In this document: in pieces, positions 21,865 through 33,835 of the stretch
Layout: each line of letters starts with the position of its first letter
Position numbering within the stretch: position 1 is the stretch's first letter
Origin: Pteria penguin
Lineage: Eukaryota; Mollusca; Bivalvia; Pterioida; Pteriidae
Assembly (NCBI GenBank): GCA_035048485.1
Contig: CM068592.1
Span: 34,534,501 to 34,598,500, forward strand
DNA length: 64,000 nt
Direction: 5' to 3'
The notes under the pieces: generated by a model
What the model was told of the DNA's origin: nothing
Seen by the model: only the letters and a program-made list of their open reading frames with translations
Database searches by the model: none
Program-made: the position numbers and the translations under genes

Positions 21865-22990
21865 TTGTGGGACCACACTGTATGTATTGTGGGACCACAC
21901 TGTATGTATTGAGATATCACGCTGGATGTATTTTGGAACCACGTTGTATGTATTGTGGGGCCACACTGCATGTATTTTGGGACCACGCTGTATGTATTGT
22001 GCGACCACACTGTATGTATTGTGGGACCACGCTGTATGTATTGTGGGACCACGCTGTATGTATTGTGGGACCACGTTGTATGTAATGTGGGATCACGCTG
22101 TATGTATTGTGGGACCATGCTGCATGTATTGTGGGATCACACTGTATGTATTGTGGTACCACGTTGTATGTATTGTGGGATCACGCTGCATGTATTGTGG
22201 GATCACGCTGTATATATTGTGGGACCACGTTGTATGTATTGTGGGATCACGCTGTATGTATTGTGGGACCATGCTGCATGTATTGTGGGACCACGCTGTA
22301 TATATTGTGGGACCACGTTGTATGTATTGTGGGATCACGCTGCATGTATTGTGAGATCACGCTGGATGTATTGTGGGACCACGTTGTATGTATTGTGGGA
22401 TCACGCTGTATATATTGTGGGACCACGCTGTATATATTGTGGGACCACGCTGTATGTATTGTGGGACCAAGCTGTATGTATTGTGGGACCACGTTGTATG
22501 TATTGTGGGATCACGCTGCATGTATTGTGGGATCACGCTGGATGTATTGTGGGACCACGTTGTATGTATTGTGGGATCACGCTGTATATATTGTGGGACC
22601 ACGCTGTATGTATTGTGGGACCACGTTGTATGTATTGTGGGATCACGCTGTATGTATTGTGGGACCACACTACATGTATTGTGGGATCACGCTGTATGTA
22701 TTGTGGGATCACACTGTACGTATTGTAGGACCCACGTTGTATGTATTGTGGGACCACGCTGTATGTATTGTGGGACCACACTGTACGTATTGTAGGACCA
22801 CGCTGTATGTATTGTGGGACCACACTACATGTATTGTAGGACCACGCTGTATGTACTCGAGGATCACGCTGTATGTATTGTGGGACCACGCTGTATGTAT
22901 TGTGGGACCACGCTGTATGTATTGTGGGACCACACTACATGTATTGTAGGACCACGCTGTATGTACTCGAGGATCACGCTGTATGTATTG
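21865..22990. repeat. 22-bp minisatellite, about 51 copies
   Basis: Unit ATTGTGGGACCACGCTGTATGT with GATCAC, ACACT and GTTGT variants. The unit has no stop in any frame on either strand and 22 is not a multiple of 3, so long open frames appear in all six frames; these are not genes. A five-unit (110 bp) higher-order period is seen from the CACACTACAT variant at 22821 and 22931; another at 22667 is seven units away. Confidence 0.95.
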
Positions 22991-23385
22991 TCTCATTCAG
23001 GATGGAGTGCTCTGTGTGAGTCTGTGCTCGTCGTAAATGGAAACACAATTAACACTCAGTGGTCTGAGATATCGTGTACTGATAGTTCTACATGCATAAC
23101 TGATACTAACAACTCTGTATGTTCCATTTAATAACATTCAGTAATATGACGTCATGTCTTTGTGGTTTTTAAATGCAGAATGTACCAAGTAAGAGACTAT
23201 TCATTTATATATCCACGTGACCGTTCCAGTGCGTACGTGGCCGGTATTTTCTCCAGTACACTTTTATCAAATGAAATACAGGGGCCCTGGTGACCAGAAG
23301 GCGATGTACAAATATATTGTATAGAACAACTATATCTGCATCGTGCCTTTTTCAATACATATGATACCATTTGTTCTGTATATAT
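22991..23385. other. No recognisable feature
   Basis: Unique-looking sequence between the minisatellite and a MITE. Confidence 0.45.
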
Positions 23386-23556
23386 CAGTGGCGGATCCAG
23401 GATGTCCGAAAAGGGGGGGGGGGGCACATGTGTATTAGCCAAACGACTTTGCCAATTTTCATTCTAAATCTGGATTTTTACTAGTAAATAAGATTAAGTG
23501 GCCAAAAAAAAAAAAAAAAAAATGGGGGGGGGGAGGGGGGTCTAAATCCGCCACTG
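23386..23556. mobile_element. MITE-like element with CAGTGGCGGAT termini
   Basis: CAGTGGCGGAT (23386-23396) and ATCCGCCACTG (23546-23556) are exact inverted ends flanked by TATA on both sides, a likely target duplication. The interior is G- and A-homopolymer rich. The ends recall nonautonomous DNA elements common in animals. Confidence 0.65.
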
Positions 23557-24229
23557 TATATAAATGTAATTCTATACTGTGTATGGTATTTGAGTAAGTT
23601 AAATTAAATTGATACTTCATCTCAATGTTTTGCAGAGGATGATTTATTTCATACCTAATTTATATTGCTAGACAGGAGAGGCCATACAGGTACAGTAGAT
23701 GTTTGGGTCATATCTATACAAAGTATCACTTTTAAACGCATCTATTCAATGAACGCACACACACGTGTTATGTGTAAATAAAACACATATTAATAAAACG
23801 TTTAAACAATTTCTATAAACAAATATTAGCAGATTTGTCTGCTACATATTTATACATTTGTGACGGAATGTTGACGAAATATATGAGAACGAAATTGTAG
23901 AATTTAACGTCAAATGTTATTAAAAGTGGGCGTCTACTCAGTACTATTTTAATACTATAAAAATATTTTGTTTTGTTATTTATGTGATTATAGGTATGGG
24001 TAATACAATAAAATTACTGAAATTAGAATTTCACTCATAAACTTTTTTAATATTGAAAAATAAGTGAAAGAGAAATATTCTGTGACAGGAACATCAGGAT
24101 GGTACACGACTTACAAACGTAAAGGGGTGGCATGGTGGTGATTTTATTATAGTAGATTACGTCAATAAAGGATGACGTAGATTTAAATAATAATCGCTAT
24201 ATACTGAAGATACTTTCCTTTCCTTCACA
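23557..24229. other. No recognisable feature
   Basis: AT-rich sequence; nothing supported. Confidence 0.45.
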
Positions 24230-24230
24230 G

Positions 24231-24420
24231 TTTAAGCCGATGTGGCCAAGTAGATAAGGTGTTCGACACGTGATCGAGAGGTCCTGGGTGCGATTCGGGC
24301 CCGGGGCACAACGGGGTTCTGTCTTTCGGATGAGACAGTAAAAACCGAGGTCTCGTGTCACGGACACGGCAAGAAGAGATTAATCCTGAAATATGATTGT
24401 TGGTGACGTAAGGGACTCGA
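24231..24420 (+). mobile_element. Degraded V-SINE with a different tRNA-like head
   Basis: Head GATGTGGCCAAGTAGATAAG and GGTCCTGGGTGCGATTCGGG, then V-domain TTCTGTCTTTCGGATGAGAC, AGTAAAAACCGAGGTCTCGT. The 3' part is lost. Confidence 0.65.
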
Positions 24421-25690
24421 ATGTTTTTTGCTATATGACAAGTAGGGATTCGATCCGTTTTTGCGAATACTAGAGGCCGGTGGTCACCCGCCAGTGGTGT
24501 ACTTTGGAGGTTTCAATGAATTTCATCCCATCACATTGAAAAAAGGGGTGGAGTTGAATTGTAGTAAAACGCTTGACTCGTAACCAGGGTTCGAATACTG
24601 GACTGTGTCACACCGTTGAACAGGTTTATAGCTTCTTGCTTAGATGTCGTATACGAACGAAAAATGGTAGAGCGACATCAAACAACAAATATAATTCTCA
24701 TCTCATGTAAATGTACAGGATATAAAAAGTTTTATGTTCTTTCACATCGCCCCAAATTTTCTTATACGCTAAACAATCCTATTGTTAAAATATTGGCGAT
24801 TTTCAAGTAATCTGCCTCGACAAGGAGCTTCTGCTAAATGCAAGCACAAATAAATATAAAAAGAAAATATGAAATATTTTTTTTTCTGCAATATAATAAA
24901 TAAATAAATAATAGTATAAATAAATGAATAAATAGATATACTTGCATTTTGTCAAGAATAATGCTTGCACATACGGCTTCTTTCTTACATTGCACAGCGT
25001 CCGTAGTGTAAACAAACACCCAGTTACCACAATGAGAATATATGAAAATAGATAAACATTTAGATACCAGCACCGTGCTTTATGGCAATTCAAACTCAAT
25101 GGATCATACGGGTTACAAAATAGAATAAGCTCCTTTGAGGTGACAATTCGACGCCCGGTATAACGACTTGGCATACTATCTCATGTGTGATCGCGACACA
25201 AACCATTGAAGGATTCTATTGCAGTGTTAATTGGGGTTTAAAGTATTTCAAAGTTACAAAATGATTTCTGGTGGCTTCCCGCTCAGGATTTCAAAGTTTT
25301 GTATTTATTTGTAATTATTCCAACCTCGGTGTAAAACTTTGCCCCTAACCATATAGAATCCCTGTTGTTGTTTAACTCAAAATTTATCTAATCATTCCAT
25401 CTTACGAAAAATTTTTAAATATTTTTTATTTAAATGTCATTTGATTTTTTCATTGATGTCTGTATAACCGCAAATGTTCAGCTGTTACTCTGCCAACACC
25501 CAGTTGGTTCTCTATTTTAGGTGGTAATCCGACTCGGATTTGCATGTAGTAATACACATATAGGCTATATATTAAGGCTCGGACGTTTACCAAAATCGTT
25601 AAACGTTTAAACTTCAAACATTAGAATTAACACACGCTGAAGTGAAGAATACTGAACTGAACAAGAGGTAACAAATATCAGAAATTTCAC
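24421..25690. other. No recognisable feature
   Basis: Includes a short (AAATA)-rich tract near 24890-24940. No exon supported. Confidence 0.45.
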
Positions 25691-25960
25691 TTGCTCTAGC
25701 AATCTACCATTTCCGTCGGTAGCTGGGAGGGTAGGTAAATCGGGTAGTGAAGAAGTTTGTGGAGCGCTCTTTTTAATGAGTAGAGGAACCTCAGGTGTCG
25801 GATTCACCTCAGGAACTGTTTCGCATCTCTTGAATTTCTTATTCACAAATATAAGTTTGTTAACTGTGTCGTACTTTAGAGACGAACGCAGCTTTGTAAC
25901 AGTATCACATATACAGGCGAGGTAACTCTGGTCAACGTCGTTTAAATGTTTAACTATGTG
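25691..25960 (-). CDS. Candidate internal exon, 90 codons, function unknown
   Basis: Minus-strand open frame bounded by an acceptor (ACGTTTAG before 25960) and a possible donor (GAGCAA|GTGAAA after 25691). It is exactly 90 codons, phase 0 at both ends. A stronger donor, G|GTAGAT, lies 16 bases further in and would end in phase 1. The first half is helical and charged (HIVKHLNDVDQSYLACICDT, YDTVNKLIFVNKKFKRCE). The second half is proline-rich (EVNPTPEVPLL, SSLPDLPTLPATDG). The pattern resembles the end of a coiled coil plus linker in TRIM-like proteins. It may be an upstream exon of the TIR-propeller gene. A V-SINE inserted about 40 bp upstream of its acceptor. Confidence 0.45.
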
Positions 25961-26000
25961 CTAAACGTTTAATGCCTGTAACCGACACGGTACCGTTTAC

Positions 26001-26273
26001 ATGATTGATTGATTTTTTTGTTTTACGTCACACCACGAATATTTCACGTATATGGTGACGGCATCTGCCTGAAGCGGGGCATACAATTTTTGACCTTTGC
26101 AACGGATCCACCCGAAGCAGTGAGGGATATTTAACTTGCCATGCATACCACGACACGGGGACTCGGTTTTTACTGTCTCATCCGAAAGACAGGACACCGG
26201 CATGACCAGAGCGGGACTCGAACCCCGTCTCCCGATCAGGAGTCCGGCGCGATACCACTAGGCCACGCCGGCT
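26001..26273 (-). mobile_element. V-SINE (RUDI-type), full length, inverted
   Basis: Minus-strand head (AAGCCGGCGTGGCCTAGTGG, GGTTCGAGTCCCGC), V-domain and tail. Flanks GTACCGTTTACATG and GTACCGGTTACACG look like an imperfect 14-bp target duplication. Confidence 0.8.
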
Positions 26274-26853
26274 TGTACCGGTTACACGTTTAAACTTCCT
26301 AGCCTTCCTATATATGTGTGATGTGCTGTGCAGGCAGGAAAACGGTGTAATAAGGCAAAAATATACCGAACTTGTTCTCACTGAAAATATAGCATTGCAT
26401 GCTGTATAATATATAAAATTGCGGGACTGAATATTTAAGTTTAAATCAACATATCATATATGCTATTGATATAAGCAATCGAATATCCTTATTATAGAGT
26501 TTCTTTATCTAGTATAAAGAACCGATTCGGTGAAAATCCGTATCAAAAGTAATAGTGTGAGGATGTGGCGTGTTACAAAACATCAATTTTAAGTATACAG
26601 TCACTGACTGTGAGCAATTATACTCAGCAAAATTTAAGTTCTGAATAGGTTACCCACGGTAACTGTACATTTCTTTCTATATCTTAATTGTTTAAATAAA
26701 TTATCAAAAACGAGTTATCTTTCTTTCTCTAAGGAAATGTGTATCTTCAATATCTGTGAAGAAGTTTTATTCCGCTGTTTACCACCCAAAATGTATTTAC
26801 CTATTGATCACGCTACTCAACAATATAATAATAGTATCAATCTTATAAGTAAA

Positions 26854-26943
26854 GGTTGGTACACGATTTTCAATCACCACGAGATATGGTCTCGGGCGAA
26901 GCGAGGGAGCATATCGAGGGGGCGAGAAAAGAGTGTACCAACC
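26854..26943. repeat. Structured inverted repeat of about 90 bp
   Basis: GGTTGGTACAC (26854-26864) pairs with GTGTACCAACC (26933-26943). Nested inside are GATATG/CATATC and CTCG/CGAG around GGCGAAG. It is markedly more GC-rich than its surroundings. Confidence 0.65.
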
Positions 26944-26949
26944 GACTTA

Positions 26950-27890
26950 GTACATGGTTAAGGTATGTTGTTGATGAACAAATTCTAATTGGTTTTGAGA
27001 TTATCCCCAACAATAATCTATATGAGTCCATGGCAATAAGTTAGTAATCAAGTCATCATTGAATAATTATTGAATTCATATCATATTCATTCTTCCATGA
27101 TATTTCAATATTCGGGTTGTGCCCAGCAGTATACTATGGATTTTAAATTAGAGGAGGTCTTTCAAATGATGACATTATGGATATATCCACCCAAAGTTTA
27201 TTACTTCATCGGGAAAATTCAAATATTAACACGCGTTTTGGTCCATTCATTACCGACTCCAAGCTAGAAAACAACGGTACAAAAAATAATCCAAAAAACC
27301 CCAAAACCAAGAAAAAAGAGTTTTTGCTATGATTGTGTGGAGAGACTGAGCACAAAATCGGAATTCCAAACCGAATACATCGTTGGAGGGGTACTCTGTG
27401 GTACCTGTTTCTATCAACAATACATCGGGACCACAGCTAAATTATTCACTTATTGGCTATGCCGTTTGTGAATGAGGCACGTCGTCAAGACGGTAAATAA
27501 ATTTAAAATTTATCTTTTAATAGTTTTTCAGGGAAAAGAAAAATATTTAAAAAATTGTATCCTTTCGAAACGTGTTGAGATAATGTCAAGAAAGGTATTC
27601 TAATCCATGATCTTTTTCATTTGAAAAAAATACAGTTTCGGTCGACACTAATACAATCTTAAGTACGAATTAAGAACATCTGTTGAATGTAATGTTCATT
27701 AAATGTTTAAATAGAATAACAGTGACGGATATAAGAGAAACGTAGGGGTCCCCTGCCCCCGGCAATTATTCAGCGTTATAGCAAATTCAGATTCTTTATC
27801 TCCTAAACTAATGAAATCGTCATGTATTTAGGCCAATTTTCTGTCACAATCGATAAAATTCGCTCCTCGATCACCCGACAATGGGATATT
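26950..27890. other. No recognisable feature
   Basis: No exon or known repeat identified. Confidence 0.45.
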
Positions 27891-27896
27891 GGATCC

Positions 27897-28375
27897 GCCC
27901 TGGGCGCACCGGTGTTCTGTCTTTCGGATGAGACAGTAAAAAACCGAGGTCCCGTGTCACGGTAGATTGATTGATTGATTTTTGTTTTACGTCACGCCAC
28001 GAATATTTCACGTATATGGTGACGGCATCTGCCTGATGCGGGTGCAAAGGACCCACCCGAAGCAGTGAGGGATCTTTAACGTGCTATGCACACCACGACA
28101 CGGGGCCTCGGTTTTTACTGTCTCATCTGAAAGACAGAACACCGGCATGACCAGAGCGGGACTCGAACCCCGGCCTCCTGATCAGGAGTACGACGCGATA
28201 CCACTAGGCCACGCCGGCTTTGTCACTAGTACTGTAGATAAGATCCCTCACTGCTTCGGGTGAGTCCGTTGCAAAGGTCTAAATTTCTATGCAATGCATC
28301 AGGTAGATGCCATCACTATAAACGTGTTACATGAAATAATCGTGGAATGATGTAAAGCAGAAGTCAATCTCAAAC
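27897..28375 (+). mobile_element. V-SINE split by a second V-SINE
   Basis: Plus-strand V-domain at 27905-27964 (TTTCGGATGAGACAGTAAAA) resumes at about 28222 with AGATCCCTCACTGCTTCGGG and a degraded tail to 28375. Confidence 0.75.
27963..28222 (-). mobile_element. V-SINE inserted in another V-SINE
   Basis: Minus-strand copy with all parts from head (AAGCCGGCGTGGCCTAGTGG) to tail. Flanked by GTGTCACGGTA and TTGTCACTAGTA, a likely target duplication in the host SINE. Confidence 0.78.
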
Positions 28376-28770
28376 CGATGTATTGAAAATTGAAATTCCA
28401 GGACACATCAACTCCATCATTTTAATTAAAAATGGGAACGGAATAAAATTACCAAATTTATTACAGACGTGATGTGGTTCATGTATTTTTTCATCACTAT
28501 TGGAATTAAATTATAAACTAATGACAGTCTTATCAGGGACTTGTGTGTTATATACGTCCCTGGTCTTGCGTATTTTTTTTCCATGTTCAATTCGACCTAT
28601 AGTCAATTCGAGCCAAGGCAATTTCTGGCAATAACTAGATTTGGTTCGAGTGGACTCATTGTTCTCTTCCATTCAAATGCATCGAGGCGAAGAGCTCTTG
28701 ACTTGATGCGCACAAAGTTAAATATTGAAGGCAATTATCTATTGTCCAAATGTGTGAATCATGTGCCAAG

Positions 28771-28835
28771 AAAGTTAGAGAATAGTTTTCTCGTTCCGCG
28801 TGAATTGGTAAACTCGAAACTATTCTCTAAACTTT
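28771..28835. repeat. 14-bp inverted repeat with 28-bp loop
   Basis: TTAGAGAATAGTTT at 28775-28788 and AAACTATTCTCTAA at 28817-28830, almost extended by AAAG and CTTT. It lies at the end of a chance open frame. Confidence 0.7.
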
Positions 28836-29630
28836 ACTAGTCTTATATCAGTAACAAGCGTACCTTTTTAAAAAGCTTAGGTTGCAATCGGAATAGTATT
28901 AAATCGTCAAGCTGTTGGTCACAAAGCCACGTGGCTTTATGTAAATAGGAATTACATGTACTTGTTTTTGAAACCATCTTTTTATGCGCAGTTGTGAATT
29001 TTTGAATCTTCCCGCTAAAATTTATAAAGCCACGCCTCGTTTTTCCTTATTGGGAAAGTAACCGCGCCTTTTTTTCCTTTTTAGGAAAGTCTCTCGGATG
29101 TTATCGTTAATATTCGGAAATAAGTTGGTTTGTGTAGTGAGCAAGTCTTTTTTTTAAATTGTGACCACTTTATAAGATTTATCTCTAGAAATGTCAATAT
29201 TTACAGCAGAATTATGTGCTAATATTGTTTCTTAGTACTAGATTAGTACCCAACATGCCACGCTAATGGAGTTTGCACATGCGCTCTCAAAGCAAATTTA
29301 CTATCTTAATATACAATCGGCCGAGGCCGATTGCAATAAGCGGACATTTAGCGTACAGGGGCACACTTGGTGTTGTGGTGATGTGTCGCAGTGAATGTGT
29401 CTGTGTGCTTTATATGTTGGTCTAATTTGTCTTTATTTCTACAGGTATTTCTTCGGAGATCCAAGGTCCATTGTACTCCCGGGTGTTTCACTGTTTCTAT
29501 ATGTGTTTTATCTGTTTCAGTGATTGTATTCGTTCAGAGGATCCGCCTGCGTTTACGTCGGGTAAATCCCTTCACTTTCCGCGGCCGTGTTGTCATGCAT
29601 ACGATTAGCTAATGATTGGCTATTAAAGCT
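28836..29630. other. No recognisable feature
   Basis: Contains several short CCACG and GGAAAG repeats; no exon supported. Confidence 0.4.
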
Positions 29631-29640
29631 CTATTTTTGT

Positions 29641-29737
29641 GGAGCTCGGGTAGCTCAGTCGGTTAGACGGTCGGATGCATGACAGCTAGGTGATTCGGTA
29701 CCATAGGTCGTGGGTTCGAGTCCCCGTGCGGAAACGA
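29641..29737 (+). mobile_element. tRNA-like SINE head, third family
   Basis: Box A-like TAGCTCAGTCGGTTAGA and box B GTGGGTTCGAGTCCC, with an oversized middle, so not a functional tRNA. Confidence 0.55.
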
Positions 29738-29772
29738 ATATAAGTGAAATATAAGGTGCCATATATATATGG

Positions 29773-29922
29773 GGCAGGCTTGGTGTAGTGGTTAAGCGCT
29801 TGGCTTTCGGCGCCGGCGATCCGGGTCCGATTCCCGGGTTGCGCCACTATGTTTAAGAGGTTGGTAACCTCCTGCTTCCATGTCGCGATATAACTGAAAT
29901 ATTGTTGAAAGCGACGTAAAAT
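29773..29922 (+). mobile_element. tRNA-derived SINE, family 2
   Basis: GGCTTGGTGTAGTGGTTAAG, CGATTCCCGGGTTGCGCCA, GGTTGGTAACCTCCTGCTTC, CGATATAACTGAAATATTG; ends at a microsatellite. Confidence 0.78.
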
Positions 29923-29929
29923 ACATATA

Positions 29930-30013
<84 letters not shown>

Positions 30014-30032
30014 TGTGTGTGTGTGTGTGTGT
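29930..30032. repeat. (GT)n(GA)n(GT)n compound microsatellite
   Basis: GT blocks flank a GA block of about 36 bp. Confidence 0.95.
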
Positions 30033-30039
30033 ATAATTT

Positions 30040-31690
30040 AGTACACCATATGAGCATTTCGACCACTTATATCTCTTCAGTAAAGTTCAGAAACTGTGGA
30101 AATAGAAAGCGTAAGTATGTGATAAGTAGCTTAATTACTCAGTTGACCTTTACGTAAAAATCAAAGGACCAGTCTATGGATAGAGCTGCGCAGTAGGGAG
30201 GTACATGTACTCCTTAATTTGACCATGATGTACAAAATTTTGTCGCACTGAAATCGAATAATAAATTTGGGGAAATTACAGAAGCACTGAAAACTTCAAT
30301 ATTTTCACTGCTAAATGAAAGCTTTGTTTTGTGATTTGAATCCTATTCATGTACTGCATTGAAAATAAAGTAAAATATACAATAGCTGTTTTCTAGAAAA
30401 CATGCATCTCATTATTTATACTTCTCATTAGAGCAGAAATTTGATGTCGTATTTACTATCGTCATTGAATTTTCATTTAATGTGTTTTATACATGATGGA
30501 TTATAATCTAGTATTGCAAGCAAAGAGAGATTACTTTAAAAATCTGCAAGAGGAGAGGCAAATTACAAACTGACGTTGTCTATCTACAAAAGTGAACGAT
30601 GGTATTCGATAGTTATATACAATATATATAAATAAATCGACCAGCTGCGCAGTTTATTCAGTGAACTTTGAAAGTCATAAATATTTATAGAGCGAATTCT
30701 AGTAAACAAAATGATCTAACAGCAATGTTCAACACAAGTAAAACATGACTTTGAAATAATTTCGTAGTTAAGTTCGAGGTTTATATTTCATCATTTTTGA
30801 ACTGAAATACTAAGGACTCGGCTAATGATACCCTGGGGGCTGACGGTCAAGTAAGATCGCTTACTTGATGAAATGTTTGGGACATGAAATCTTTATCAGC
30901 TCAGTTAATAATCGAATAAATAGACAAAGTGAAAAAATAACGAAACGAAAAGTAAATAAGTATTTGCCAGTGTTATTAAGAACGGCTGTAATCTGTGTCA
31001 GAATGTCTGTTGGAGAAATGTTTTTCATCATCGTCACTGAATATAATAATTGTAATGACAGAAAGTGACATATATGCCAGATTCGATTTCTTTGGACAGA
31101 TGAATAACAGCTACAAATGGCACTTATATTGTGTAGACGAATAGCCTTTCCAGCGTAACGCATTCGTATGAAATGTTTTTAAGTGTGTTTAGATCCCATG
31201 ATCAGTATCAAAGAGCACACTTATGCTTTGCTGTGATCGTCTCAAAAGCAAACCTTAGTGGGTACATGTAAATAGAGTAGCTTTAACTTTGATATGTTGT
31301 TTTGAAAAAGAGACAGAGTAAAAGAGAATATAATTGAAAACGAAGTTCTAGGAATTTCCAAGAAAGAAATAAAGTATTTCTGGATAAAGAAATGATATCA
31401 CCAGAGGTAGTATGTATATCAAGAGTTTTATGTATTATTATCAAGTGAATTTTCTAACATTACTGCTGTATTACAACTTTCTTATTATATCAAAAGACAA
31501 AAACCACTCTCCTTTACAATTTTCAATCATAATACGCGACAATGTTTTTAAAGTTAAGTGATATCTATGTTTTTTTTATTTGATATCATACTTCTTTTCG
31601 AAAGACAGAGATTTTTATTATTCCTTATAGTAGTTATATCTATAGATAATTTATGCTCTATAGTTACGTTCATCTCTTGATGCTCGTACA
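30040..31690. other. No recognisable feature
   Basis: AT-rich sequence; no exon with splice support or known repeat seen. Confidence 0.45.
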
Positions 31691-31699
31691 ATTTCCCGC

Positions 31700-32375
31700 G
31701 GTTTGACTTACGAGTGTCTGATGTTGTATGGTTACGAGTGTCTGATGCTGTGTAGTTTCGAGCTTCTGATGCTGTATGGTTACGAGTGTCTGATGCTGTA
31801 TGGTTACGAGTGTCTGATGTTGTATGGTTACGAGTGTCTGATGCTGTATGGTTACGAATGTCTGATGCCGTATGGTTACTAGCATCTGATGCTGTATGGT
31901 TACGAGTGTCTGATGGTTACGAGTGTCTGATGTTGTATGGTTACGAGTGTCTGATGCTGTGTAGTTACGAGTGTCTGTTGCTGTATGGTTACGAGTGTCT
32001 GATGTTGTATGGTAGCGGGTGTCTGATGTTGTATGGTTATGAGTGTCTGATGTTGTATGGTTACGAGTGTCTGATGTTGTATGTTTACGAGTTTCTGATG
32101 TTGTATGGTTACGGGTGTCTGATGCTGTATGGTTACGAGTGTCTGATGTTTTATGGTTACGGGTGTCTGATGCTGTATGGATACGAGTGTCTGATGTTGT
32201 ATGGTTACAAGTGTCTGATGTTGTACGGTTACGAGTGTCTGATGTTGTATTATTACGAGTGTCTGATGTTGTATGGTTACGAGGGTCTGATGCTGTATGG
32301 TAACGAGTGTCTGATGTTGTATAGTTACGAGTGTCTGATGCTGTATGGTTACGAGTGTCTGATGTTAGATGGTTA
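31700..32375. repeat. 24-bp minisatellite, first array
   Basis: Unit GTGTCTGATGTTGTATGGTTACGA, about 28 copies with variants. The length is a multiple of three, so each frame shows an eight-residue repeat (for example SDTRNHTT on the minus strand). These are not proteins. Confidence 0.95.
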
Positions 32376-32377
32376 GG

Positions 32378-33318
32378 CATTTCTAATATTGTTTGCTTTC
32401 GGCACGTTAGCTATCATTAAAGATCATTCTATGTGATTTGTTTATGTTAGGCTTTTGGAGTGTCTGATGGTTACGAGTGTCTGATTTTGTATGGTTACGA
32501 GTGTCTGATGCTGTGTAGTTACGAGTGTCTGATGCTGTACGGTTACAAGTGTCTGATGCTGTATGGTTACTAGCGTCTGATGCTGTATGGTTACGAGTGT
32601 CTGATGGTTACGAGTGTCTGATTTTGTATGGTAACGAGTGTCTGATGCTGTATGGTTACGAGTGTCTGATGTTGTATTATTAGAGTGTCTGATGCTGTAT
32701 GGTTACGAGCGTCTGATGTTGTATGGTTACGAGTGTCTGATGCTGTGTAGTTACGAGTGTCTGTTGCTGTATGGTTACGAGTGTCTGATGTTGTATGGTA
32801 GCGAGTGTCTGATGTTGTATGGTTATGAGTGTCTGATGTTGTATGGTTACGAGTATCTGATGCTGTATGGTTACGAGTGTCTGATGCTGTATGGTTACGA
32901 GTTTCTGATGTTGTATGGTTACGGGTGTCTGATGCTGTATGGTTACGAGTGTCTGATGTTGTATGGTTACGAGCGTCTGATGCTGTATGGTTACGAGTGT
33001 CTGATGTTTTATGGTTACGGGTGTCTGATGCTGTATGGATACGAGTGTCTGATGTTGTATGGTTACAAGTGTCTGATGTTGTACGGTTACTAGTGTCTGA
33101 TGTTGTATTATTACGAGTGTCTGATGTTGTATGGTTACGAGCGTCTGATGCTGTATGGTTACGAGTGTCTGATGTTGTACGGTTACGAGTGTCTGATGCT
33201 GTATGGTTACGAGTGTCTGATGTTAGATGGTTAGGCATTTCTAATATTGTCTGCTTTCGGCACGTTAGCTATCATTAAAGATCATTCTATGTGATTTATT
33301 TATTTTAGGCTTTTATAG
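32378..33318. repeat. 24-bp minisatellite, second array, in an 858-bp tandem duplication
   Basis: The spacer beginning CATTTCTAATATTGT with CTTTCGGCACGTTAGCTATC occurs at 32378 and again at 33236, 858 bp apart. The array between (about 32465-33235) has the same variant order as much of the first array. Confidence 0.9.
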
Positions 33319-33835
33319 CGGATGTAGTCCACCAAACAGGAAGGGCCTAGTGTGGCCAAGAGTAGTCAAGTAGCCAAACACAAGAACTCTAATGTTACCA
33401 AGAGTAACTAAGCAGCAAAACACGAGATGTCTAGTGTTACCTAAAGTAAATAAGTAGCCAAACACGAGATGCCTAATGTTACCAAGAGTGGCCATGTAGC
33501 CACAAATGAGAGGCTTAGCGTTACCAAAAGTAACTGAGTAGCCAACACGAAGGGCCTAGTGTTATTAAGAGTAACCAAGTAGCTAGACACGAGAGGTCTA
33601 GTGTCACCAAGAATAACCAAGTAGCCAAATACGAGATGCCTAGTGTTGCCAAGAGTAACGAAGCATCCAAACACGAGATGCCTAATGTTACCAAGAGTAA
33701 CTAAATAGCCAAACACGAGAGGCCCAGTGTTACCAAGAGTAACCAAGTAGCTAGACACGAGAGGCCTAGTGTTACCAAGAGTAACTAAGTAGCCAAACAC
33801 AAGAGGCCTAGGGTTAACAAGAATATCTCAGTCGC
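33312..33835. repeat. 42-bp minisatellite next to a truncated module
   Basis: Unit about GTTACCAAGAGTAACTAAGT plus AGCCAAACACGAGAGGCCTA, some 11 copies. The left flank, GCGGATGTAGTCCACCAAACAGG (33317-33339), matches the start of the 95-nt module at 7846, so the array begins inside a broken module. Confidence 0.85.

Noticed and set aside
21887..22949. Cysteine-rich ORFs of up to 280 codons
   Set aside because: They are translations of a 22-bp minisatellite without stops in any frame.
28541..28840. 99-codon ORF
   Set aside because: No domain, signal peptide or splice evidence; it ends in an inverted repeat.
29641..29737. Functional tRNA gene
   Set aside because: Internal boxes are present but arm lengths do not fold as a tRNA; it fits a SINE head.
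31700..33240. CRISPR-like array
   Set aside because: Repeats are contiguous with no unique spacers, and the genome is eukaryotic.
31670..33278. Long Thr/Asp/His-rich and Leu/Tyr-rich ORFs
   Set aside because: They come from a 24-bp minisatellite; both strands and several frames are open.
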